NCBI GenBank assembly: GCA_001662425.1 | Contig: BDDC01000154.1 | Span: 1 to 64,000 of the forward strand | Source: Chlamydomonas sphaeroides | Lineage: Eukaryota > Chlorophyta > Chlorophyceae > Chlamydomonadales > Chlamydomonadaceae | Direction: 5' to 3' | DNA length: 64,000 nt | Part shown: positions 23,812 through 33,323 of the stretch, in pieces | Numbering within the stretch: the stretch's first letter is position 1 | How the letters are laid out: each line of letters opens with the position of its first letter | The notes under the pieces: generated by a model | Database searches by the model: none | Seen by the model: the letters and a program-made list of their open reading frames with translations, nothing else | Told to the model about the DNA's origin: nothing | Translations under genes and position numbers: made by a program

Positions 23812-25790
23812 AAATGGGGGCATAAAGGGTGCCAGCATCATACACCAATAATCAGGTTATATGGAGAAACACCTAGAAGAAGCCGACTTCTCGAGGGACG
23901 AGGTTACCGTTCCCGGTTCGGGAGGAACTCTATGGAGACATTGTATGGGCGAGGCGGGGACGGACGGTGGTAACGGCAGGCGGAGCTGCAGGGGGTGGTG
24001 TAGCGCAGGTTGGTGCGGTTGATGTTGCGGCAGAATCACTGGCTGGAATGGATCGATGCGGTTACTAGTCTTGCCAGGTTGAGGGGTCCGGGGGCAGTGC
24101 GTGTGGCGCAGGGTGGTCGTGTGGCAACTGCGGTACTGTGTTTTGCTTCAAAGGCGCTAATGGAGAGGGAAACGGTGCGCCGCGATGATCCGAGGTGATA
24201 AGGCCGTTTGCAGGCGAGCTGCCATGAGGGCGGCACACGCTAGGAGGCATAGGTACCTCTTGGCAGCAGCACTGGAGGGACATATGAAGTACGTGGGCAT
24301 GGTGGAGGCTGGGAGCACGTGCCAGTCTGAATATTGGTGAAGAATCACGTTTTGCAGGGACGTCTGACAAGTACTGTGTTGGCCGGAGCCTCAACGCAGC
24401 GCGGCGACTTTTGAGGTGTTGATATGCGTTGCCAAGATGGGCCGTGGGGCGTGGGGCTGTTGTTCGACGTTGCACAGACGAAAGGTAGGGGTGAACTGCG
24501 TGAACACGGGGCGAATGCATGCCCCCTCCGTGTTCTAGCGTTGTTGGCCGGGGCAAGCCGGACCTGACGCGGGACACTGCTGCGAAACACGGATGCGCAC
24601 GGAAGTTCACGGAACTTGGCAATAATACGAGGCCTGTTAGTTGCTTGACTCTTGCGGACACGGGCGTTGGGCTGCTAGACTTATGGCGATGCTGGTGCGA
24701 CAGGACACTGTAGGGGAGGTGGCAGGAAGCGGCCAAGGCGGACAGAGCGGATGCAGCGGAGGGGTGCATGTGTACTGTACGGCATTACGAACGCCTTGGC
24801 GTTGCCTCGGTGGAAGTTCTGAATCCTGACCACCTCGCCAACATTTCCACACCCGAACCCGACACCCCATACATGTCGGGCTAGGTCCTAGTCGCCCTCC
24901 TGCACGCTTCAACACATCCCGACTGCCCGCTTTCCATCCTCGTCCAGCCAACCAACATAGCGCTTTTGTTAGCCACGGTGCTGTAGGTTTAGCTACTAAG
25001 AACACAGCAGGTAGGAGGCAACGACCTAGTTCCTCGGCGTTGCGCGGCGCCAGTAGCATCCGCGCTCGGCGTCTGGCGATGGCAAAGGTCCCGGCCTGCT
25101 TTGCGGATAAGACGAGCTGGACTGGAACCCATCACACCACAGCACACGTGGCGACAACCGCGCGGAGCTACGCAGTAGCGCGGGCGGGCGCGGACCTCAC
25201 CAAGTTCCACCGAACCCACTAGCTAACCTGAAGCAGTTGACGTATCATAACCTGTATCTTTGCCGTCTGGGTCGCTGCTGCCGCGTCGCCGGACGCCGGT
25301 CGGACAGGGACAGCGTTCTCAGCAACGCCCCTCCACTGCCACGCAGGCGATTGCACTCGTGACCTGCTCAAACCATATTGGAGCTACCCCGGTGCTCAAC
25401 TTCCTCCGCTCGTTCCATCATTCGCCACCGCTTCCTAACGTGGGCCACCAACGCCATGGCCTTTACTCACAGCTTATAGACACAACTTCTGACAACAACC
25501 CTGCCTTTGACATTAACTTTGGGTTGGCACGCACACACGGGCCCGCCTTGCCATCGCCTTAGCGAGGGAGCTGCCAGCCGCCTGCGGGCATGCAGGCCAG
25601 CGCGTCTCCAAGGGGGCCGCCACAGCACGCTTGCGCACAAGACTTTCGGGCGCAAGCCGCTCCAGCCCTCCGATGCGAGGGTGACCTTGATGCGCCGATG
25701 CCCCGGAGCGCATGCCGCGCGCACAGCACCGGCTCCCAACAGCACGGTTGCAGTGGAGAGTCACACAGCAGCTCACCGGCAATTGTAACC
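23812..25790. other. intergenic region, no gene recognised
   Basis: About 2 kb with visibly lower GC than the neighbouring genes. A 62-codon open frame at 24010-24198 and short minus-strand frames show no recognisable motif. The composition would fit old transposon debris, but no terminal repeats or coding signature were found. No clear TGTAA for the transporter was seen. Confidence 0.45.
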
Positions 25791-28700
25791 ATGGACTCAG
25801 CACGGACACGGCAGCTGGCGACGCCAGCAGCAGGCGCCGCAGCGGCGGCAGCGCGGCCTTGCGGCGCGGCGCGCGGCAGCTGCTCCTCCGGCTTCACCTG
25901 GCGCGCACCCTCGCGGCCGCTGCTCGCGGCCGCGCGGTCGCTCGCAATGGCGCTGCTGCTGTTGCTCCTCTCGCCCAGCTCGGGACCCAGCGGAGGAGGG
26001 CCTAGCTCCTCACCAGCCGGGCCGTGGGCGGCGTTGCTGCGCCTGCCGCGCCTGGGCCTCGGCCTGGGGCCGCGCCTGGCCGCGGCCGGCGAGGAGACGG
26101 GCTCAGCCTTCCCCTTTGAGAACTGCTGGGCGGTGAGTGCGAGCCGCCGGCTCCTGTGGCTGCCGATGCGGTGCTGGGGCCCGGAGGGGGCCCGAGGGGG
26201 CCGGAGGGGGCCGGCTGGTGAGCGCCTGCCATCGCTGGAGCCCGCAGCGTATGGGTGGGGGCGCGCTGCGTGGATGAGCCTGCATGCCTGCCGGTGGCTG
26301 TGGCGTCGATGTGGCGCAAGCGGCGCACGTGGCTTGACTTGATTGGAGCATTGGAGCATGCGGGCCGCGGCAGCGCCCTCCCCCCCCCGCGCCCCGCACC
26401 CCGCACGCACATGCCCTCCCCCCCCCCACCGCCCACACCACGGCCCCTTCTTGTCCGCCCCATCGAGCAGGAGCGCCGCAACTCGCCGTACTTCGCCGCG
26501 TTGTACTCTTACCGCGCGGACCACGTAACGCAGACGTCCACCCTGTGCATCCAGATCCGGGTACGACTGTACGACAGCAGTCCAGCATGATGGAGACGGG
26601 GCCGGGCAGCTCGCGACGTTGCGCGCTGGGGCCAGGCCCTCCGAACGGGCCGGGGCCCAGGAGCCGATGGCCCAAGGGGCAGTCACTGGCTTGTCGGGCC
26701 TGGGCACAGGGCACGTGGGGCGCGGGGGTGACCGGGGGGATGACAAGGACACGCGCAGTGCACCTGGGTGCGTGTGGTGCTGTTGTTTCGGGGCGGACGC
26801 GGATGCCCAAAAGCGTTGCCGCCCCGTGCGGGGCCGTGAGGGGCATCCCGCTGCTGATGTGGGCGGGTGCGGCGGATGCGGCGCGCCCACGGGAGGGTAG
26901 CGGCTAGGGGTGCCGGGCCCCCGCACCTCCGCCCCTGCACGTCGGCCGCGATGTGCTCCCGATGTGCGGACGCGGGGCGGGCGCTGGGCGCAGGCGACCG
27001 CGCATGGCGCTGCCCGCTCCACATCACACGGTGCTGCCGGTGCCAGGGCCGCCTGAGGGGGCATTACGCTTTGGCTCTGCGCGGGTTGGGCGGGGCCGCA
27101 TTGCGAACACACACCCCCTTGCCGACCTCTGCCCTCCCGTCCCAACCTGGTCCCTTGCCCCCCCACCTGCAGCTGCTGTCGTCCCCCTGCATCCCCGGCG
27201 GCAAGCGCTGCTGCACCACCTCCATCAACAAGGTCAAGTTCTTCCCCAAGAGTGAGGCCTGGGCTGGGCTCGCACAAGGGGGGCTGCGGTCGCGGAGCCT
27301 TGCACCGGGGGGCCTGCGGGCGGGGAATGGCGAGCCGTGTACAGGGGGGGCTGCATAGCGGGCTGCATGCAAGAGGACGAGGCTTCTATATCCCAAGCGA
27401 GGCCGGCGTGCTTCCGCTTGACAAGGCCACACCGGGCTTGTTTGGGCCCAGCATGCTTGGCGGTGCTTCGGGCGGGAGGCCATCACGGGGACCCATGTCC
27501 CCCGGACCCATGCGGTCTGGGGGCCGGGCAAGGGGAAAGAGGGTCCCATGCTCGGGCTGCGGCGGCCGGGCTGGTGGGCCGGCCGCGGGCTCCGGGTGCA
27601 CCCCCTGGCGCTGCGATGAGTTGCATGACGTGGAGCCATGCAGGGCAGCCGCGCAGGCAGGGTGCCAGCGTCCAGCACCCAGCGAGGGGCGTCCAGGAGG
27701 CGCTGGGCTGGTGCTGGGCCTGAACGTGCGCCGTGCGCTGCCCCGCCGCCTGGCGCTGCCTGTGTGCAGAGAACTGCCGCGGCTCCGTCACCTCGGCGCT
27801 GGTGAACGGCAACACGGTCACCTCGTTTTACTTTGAGGAGCACGATGGCTATGACATTGTCAAGGTGAGGAGCGTGGCCTGCTGATGGCATATGTGCGCC
27901 CGGGGTGTAAGTATGTAAGTTTGTAAGTATGGGTCATACATATGTAAGATTGAAACAGGGTTGCTTGTAGCATGCCACCGCACAGGGCACGAAAAGCAGA
28001 GGGCGGCAAAAAGCAAAGCGCGGGACGGGTCGCCGCAGCTAGCCTCCATCAATACGCTTGATGCGTATCGGTACCGGTACCGGTACCGGTGGCGAGATTA
28101 CTCACCTTTTTGCGCTTCTGCGACCAACAACTCGCTCAGCCTTGCCGCTACGATGCGGCGCACCGGCCCTTCGCTGTCCTTGCCGGGTGCACGCCGCCGC
28201 CCGCCGCCCCGGCCCTTGCCCCTTGACCGCGCGAGCTTGCCAGGCCAGGTCAGCTCTTGACACCCTCGGCGCGCTCCGGTCGCCGCCCCCCGCCCCCCCG
28301 CCCCCGTCGCGACGCGGCCGCAGATCACGCCACTGGCGCAGTGGTGGAGCAGCCCCAACGTGACGGAGGGCTCCATCCTGTGCCTCAACCTCAAGGCGCC
28401 CTGCTACACGGCCCGCGAGTTTGCGTTCAACGACGAGGTGCTCGAGTACTCGCTGTACGACAAGAAGGTGTCCAACTACGAGTGCTGCCCCACAGGGGCC
28501 ATCCCCATGCCCATGGGCAGCACAGAGCCAGACTACCCAGCCCAGCCGCCGCCGGTCGGCGGGCCGCGGCGGCCGCCGCGGCCGTCGTCGCCGCCGCCAC
28601 CTCCGCCGGTGCGCGTGCGGCCGTCCAAGCCGCCACCGCCAAAGCAGCCCAAGGCGCCGCGCGCGCCGCCGCCGTCGCCGCCGATGGCGCCGCCGTCGCC

Positions 28701-30049
28701 GGACCCGCCGCGGCCGCCGCCGCGGTGGTGGCAGCCGCCGCCACCGCGGGTGGCGTCGACGCCAAAGGCGGGCTTGAAGAAGTCGCCGCCGCCGGCTGTG
28801 CCACAGCCGCCGTCGCCGCCGCCGCCGCCGTCGCCGCCGCCGCCATCGCCGCCGCCGGGCACCGGCGGCGGCGGCACCGCCACCGGCTGCATCATCAACG
28901 TGACGCTGCGGCGGCCCAGCCGCCCCAACGAGCCCCTGGCGGAGGCCAGCTGCAGCATGTACGGCAATATCATCGTACTGCCGCTGAGCCTGACCAGCTC
29001 GGTCGCGACGCCGGTGTTCCGCTGTACGACAGTCAGCCGTACGCAGCTGGGCATGGTTATAACCGGTTACGGCGGCCTGGATGTCCGCACGCTGTTCCAG
29101 GGCTACTCGCGCGACGCGGCCTCGGCGGCGTCGGCGGCATCGCTGCTGGGGATGGATAACTGCGCCACGGATGCGGTGGTGCTGGCGTCGGCGTGCGCGC
29201 CGCTGCTGACGCCGCTGGTGGGTGGGGCGAGGCGGCAGGGGTTGCGGCAGCTGCGGGCTGGAGGCGAGGGCACGAGGCTGTGCAGCGCGGTTGCTGGGGG
29301 CTGCGAGGTTGGCGGATAGAGTCCTACCGGAAGCTTGACCCATCATTGTCAGAGAGGTCGCTGCGCCCCTGCCTGCCTGCACCTCCAACCCGCTGGCCCG
29401 CCCTGCGCCGCAGACGCTGGCGTGCGCCGCTGGCAGCAGCCCCGCCGCGTCGCCGCCGCCCGCCGGCGCCGCCGCGCAGCGCCCGCCGCCGCCGCCCAAG
29501 GCCTCGCCGCCGCCCTCGCCGCCACCGCCCAAGGCGTCGCCGCCGCCCTCGCCGCCACCGCCCAAAGCCTCGCTGCCGCCTCCGCAGCGCAGCCCCTCCC
29601 CCTCTCCCTCGCCCACCACGCCCTTCCCCGATGCGCCCCTCATCCTGGTCCTCGACACCTCGGCCTACCTCATCTTCTTCAACCCCTCCAACTTCAACAA
29701 CGCCGAGTCGACCTGCGTCGCCACCGGCGGCCACCTCGCCGCGATCGAGTCGCAGGCCGAGTTTGACTTTCTCGGCGCCGAGCTGCTCAAGTACGCGCCC
29801 GCGAGCGGCGCGCTGAACTCCTGGTTTGGCCTGAGCATCCGCACCGACGCGGGCGCCGCGATCCCGGGCTACAACACCGACGGGAGCCGCATGACTTTTT
29901 TCCCGGCCGACTTCCAGCTGGATCGCGCTCGCAGCGCGACGCGCTACTACATGTTTGCGTGCACCTCGGCGCCGCGGGCGTGCGGCTGGCGCTACAGCCC
30001 TGGCGGCGCGGCCGACCTGCAGCCGTCGTACATTTGCGAGATCAAGTGA
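25791..30049 (+). CDS. pherophorin fused to a C-type lectin-like domain
   Basis: Predicted secreted wall/ECM glycoprotein with a carbohydrate-binding module. Six exons join in phase: 25791-26132, 26471-26560, 27173-27251, 27770-27864, 28324-29217 and 29414-30049, giving 711 residues. The start MDSARTRQ gives a long leader; a later Met (MALLLLLLSPSSG) could start a simpler signal peptide. Pherophorin domain, about 105-262: FPFENC, GGKRCC, INKVKFFPK, HDGYDIVKITPL, ILCLNLKAPC, VLEYSLYDKK, NYECCP. A Pro-rich hinge (about 270-380) leads to a Cys-containing domain of unknown type (about 385-500, GCIINVTLRRP to DNCATDAVV). A second hinge with KASPPPSPPPP repeats (about 510-570) precedes a C-type lectin-like domain (about 576-711): Cys601 in ESTCVATGGHLAAIES, WFGL at 637-640, and Cys683, Cys690 and Cys708, the last in YICEI. 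The Ca-binding EPN/QPD and WND motifs are not obvious, so sugar binding is inferred. Confidence 0.88.
27905..27950 (+). other. cluster of four TGTAA motifs inside an intron
   Basis: The 459-base intron after exon 27770-27864 contains TGTAAGTATGTAAGTTTGTAAG and one more TGTAA within about 45 bases. TGTAA is the volvocine poly(A) signal, so early polyadenylation would yield a protein ending after the first part of the pherophorin domain. Alternatively this is a small degenerate TGTAAG/TATGTAAG repeat. Confidence 0.5.
28066..28090. repeat. palindromic (GGTACC)n repeat
   Basis: Four overlapping CGGTAC units in the same intron of the lectin-pherophorin gene. A shorter version sits at 31268-31281, and both places have TATGTAAGATTG within about 130 bases. 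Confidence 0.6.
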
Positions 30050-30530
30050 GCGCTGCGGTTGGGCTGGGACTAGGCCGGGACGGGCTGGGTGGTGCGGTGG
30101 CCGGGCTGGGGCGAGGGGAGGGGAGGGGGTTGTTGCCAGGGGTTTGCTGGGTGCCGGGCAGGGCGGCGCCATTGTCTGCGGGTCGGTGGCAGCGTGATCA
30201 TGACCCACATCCTGATCCCCCCGTGTCGTCCCGGCGGCTCCCTCTGCGCTGCGGCAGGGCTGGCCGAAGGCTGCTGCAGGCGGCGGCGACGGTTGCGGCC
30301 GGCGAGAGCTGAGCCGACGGCCGTGGAGGACAATGGCCCAGGGCCGAGGCGCCTGCGAAAGGCACCTTCCTGACCGCAGCAGGGCCCATCGCTGAGCAGC
30401 ACTCTCCTGCACCACACGGGCTCAGTGGCAGTGGTGGGCGACGGTTTGTCCGCTGACCCCTGGGCTGCGGTGATGCCGTTTGACGTGCTGCGAGCCCCTG
30501 CGGTGTTTCGGGGTTGTGACCTGGCTGGCC

Positions 30531-30600
30531 CCGCTGGCCGCTGGCCGCTGGCCGCTGGCCGCTGGCCGCTGGCCGCTGGCCGCTGGCCGCTGGCCGCTGG
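30531..30600 (+). repeat. heptamer tandem array (GCTGGCC)10
   Basis: About ten perfect 7-base units roughly 480 bases after the lectin-pherophorin stop, possibly within its 3' UTR. Confidence 0.9.
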
Positions 30601-31280
30601 AGCGGCGGCGAGCGTTGGAGCGTGTTGACCGCAGCTGACCCGCACGAGGCATGCGCCGTAGATCTATCTGACCATCGTGTAGCCGCTGCTGCTGTCCTGT
30701 GCGGCTGTGGAGGGGCGCGGCGACTTGACGTGACCACCTAGAACTGTGCCCGGCGTGGCTCATGTTGCATCTCTTCCCTTTTCTTGACAGCAGCGGGCGC
30801 TCTTATCACCTCTTCCGGGCATACGTGTGGCGTGCGGTGCGGGTGTAGTCGTGACGCGAAGCAACGCGCGGCAACGTGCGGTGCGCAGAGTGCCTGCGGG
30901 GGTTGGGGGGCGCTAAGAGGCCGAGGTTGAGTTGATGCGGCCCGGCCGGCACGCGGATGTTGCTGTGTCGCCATTACTTAAAACTTTGTGGGTTTGGAGG
31001 TGCAAACAAAACAACAACGCACGGCCGCGTGGCGGCCATTCTAGCGGCGGTCCAGCGATTGTGCTGCGCCGGTCCTACCTAGCCTAGCATGTTGGGCGAG
31101 GGCTTGTGGGCTGTGGTGGCGCCAAGGGCCCGGTGGCTCTGTCGGACTTGCGAGTGTCGTACTGTCCAGGCGGCGGGCGGATGGTGGTGCGTGTGTGTGT
31201 ATGGGGCGATGAACTGAGGCAGGCCCGGGGATAGCCGAAGTATCCGCGGCGCGAGGCGGCGCAAGCTACCGGTACCGGTA

Positions 31281-31285
31281 TGTAA
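31281..31285 (+). terminator. TGTAA polyadenylation signal (weak candidate)
   Basis: First clear plus-strand TGTAA after the lectin-pherophorin stop, 1.23 kb downstream. The distance is long, so this gene may use a variant signal nearer the stop. Confidence 0.25.
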
Positions 31286-31959
31286 GATTGTGCGACTGGC
31301 CGGGTGCAAGCCTAAACGGCTTCTGCCCGGGGTTGACTAAGGCTTGCCGGCCTCAGCGGGCGACGACGTACGACGACACCGACGTGAGCCTAGAACCCTA
31401 AGAGCCCAAGTCTGCAGGCGTCTCTCAGTGGCCGTCGTACCGGACCCCCCCCCTAAATGGGCTTCTGGCCAGGGGCTCCTGCGCCATGACAAGCAGTGCA
31501 GAGCATGTCGCTGGTTGGGAACGAGCTTCAGGACGAGCTTCAGGAAGCCGCTACCGGAAGCCACCTCCGCCCTCCGAGCGCTCCGACCGCCTGCCTCGGC
31601 CCAGCGGCACGTCATCGGCCCGGCCGCGCCTTACCGCTGCTGTGTCAGGGCAGGGCCCATGGCCCGTGAGTCTCGCACAACCGAGCATACGTGCCCGTGT
31701 CACCTCGTGCTCGCGCCACCTCGTGGGCGGAGGCGGCATGCAAGTGCGGCCGAGCTATCAGCGTCAGCGGCGAGCGTAAACCTGTCCCAGCTGCGCATGG
31801 GTGCATGGCTCGTCCCATAAAGAGGCCAACGGGCTGTGGCCCGAGTTCTGGCCGCGCTCAAGTCCAGCCAGCTGCCCGAGCACGCGGCACGAGCGCTGCT
31901 GCGCATGGACAGCGCGGCGTGCTCGGATTCTTTATCACGCACCTTGCCCTAGCAGGGCC

Positions 31960-32560
31960 CATGCCGCCAGGCCCAGATGCTGCTGCTGCCGACGACAGCA
32001 GACCGAGCCTCTCGCTGCGCTGCGCCCTGAACGGTGGCCTCGTGCCGGCGATGGAGGCCCTCGTCCGCTGCACTGCCGCACGGCCGCCCTCGGAGGCGAG
32101 CACCAGCGGCAGGGGCGGCGAGGGCCAGGCGCCCTTGCGAGCGCGCCACGCTGTGCCTGTCCGCCATGAACGTGCTGCTGCGCTTCACGGGCGTGTGGCC
32201 CACGCTGCTGGCGCACGGGCCGCCGGCTCAGGTGGTGTCGCTTATCCTCACGCTGGCCAAGGCGGGCAGGGCGCTGGAGGGCCGGCTCGTACATGTCGTG
32301 GTGTGTGGCGACACCATCAGCTATCTCTTGCCCACAAGCAACATCTACTGGTTGCCGCTGGCCCTGCTGGAGCAGGCGGCGGCAATGGTGTTGCCACTGC
32401 AGCCAACGCAGCCGCCGTCTCTGGCCTACACGACTGGCCCGGACTGCCCGCCGTCTGCCCCATGGACCCCGGCTGGCTGGCCCGTGCCGGCGCACTGCTT
32501 GGATTGCGTTTCGCTAACATCAAGACCAGGTGGACGAGGAGACCAGCAGACCAGCAGTCG
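31960..32560 (+). pseudogene. remnant of an uncharacterised repeated protein gene
   Basis: Plus-strand frames contain SLRCALNGGLVPAMEALVR (about 32008-32065), followed after a frame change by LLRFTGVWPTLLAHG and VVSLILTLAKAGRALEGRL (about 32175-32290). The Leu/Ala helical pattern resembles fragments of large uncharacterised volvocine protein families, but this is from memory of style, not a database match. There is no continuous frame, no clear start and no splice-consistent gene model, so it is listed as a fragment. Confidence 0.3.
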
Positions 32561-33147
32561 GTTCATCCCTGGTTCCGGGGCTTGCCTGTTGGTTGCAGGG
32601 GTCCACTGGTTCGTTGGTCGACTGCCAGCTTTCGACGTGCAAGGTGCAACTGGCGCGGAAGATACACGTTGACAAGGAGCAGCGGGGCATGAGCGAGGTG
32701 CGCTGGCCGGGATGCCGGGAGCGCGAAGGGGCGGGCTGGTGCTGTGCCCACAGGCTGTGCCGCAGGTTGGTGGTACGTGGTAGCAGCTTGGCTTCTCTGC
32801 CCGCCCCAAGTACACAACGGCGCTCCAAGCCTCCGACCCCACGGTTCTGGTGCGAACTGTGCTGACTACAGGTTGCAGGGAGTCTGGCAGGGCCGTCTCG
32901 TGGCTGCTGCTGGGCCACACAGGTTGCGCCATTCTGCCATACATGGGTCGATGGTCGTAAACGACCTTCCTGCGCGGGAGACCCCGAAGCCTCCCAACCC
33001 ACGGAGGCCGGGGCCCGCCCGTGCGGTTGGCGCGCTGCTGTACTAGGCTCTCCAGGAGCATGGTACGGGCCTTCATGCGTTGAGCGCCCACCGCATGTTG
33101 CAATCGCAACGATGCAGCAACCCGACTCTCGACCTGACACAACCGCG

Positions 33148-33152
33148 TTACA
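33148..33152 (-). terminator. TGTAA polyadenylation signal of OFD1-like gene
   Basis: TTACA on the plus strand, i.e. TGTAA in the gene direction, 172 bases past the OFD1-like stop codon. Confidence 0.55.
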
Positions 33153-33323
33153 CAGCACATGCCAGGGCCAGTCGAGAACCCCAAGCTGCATCCGAGCGAG
33201 CCACACCCACAAGTGCACCCGAGCTGCCACACACGAAGGCCCGCCGTGCCCAGCCATAAGACATCCCATCACCCCAGGCCTTCCCTGCCTTATTATGCCA
33301 GACTCCTTCCTGTTTTCCGCGCC

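Larger units (their letters stand above)
30050..33323. other. intergenic region between lectin-pherophorin and OFD1
   Basis: About 3.3 kb between 3' ends of two convergent genes. Apart from the heptamer array, the possible gene fragment near 32000 and the two poly(A) candidates, nothing was recognised. Confidence 0.5.

Noticed and set aside
28102..29658. 518-codon minus-strand frame opposite the lectin-pherophorin
   Set aside because: Arg/Gly-rich antisense of a Pro-rich rod. The plus strand carries the conserved domains.
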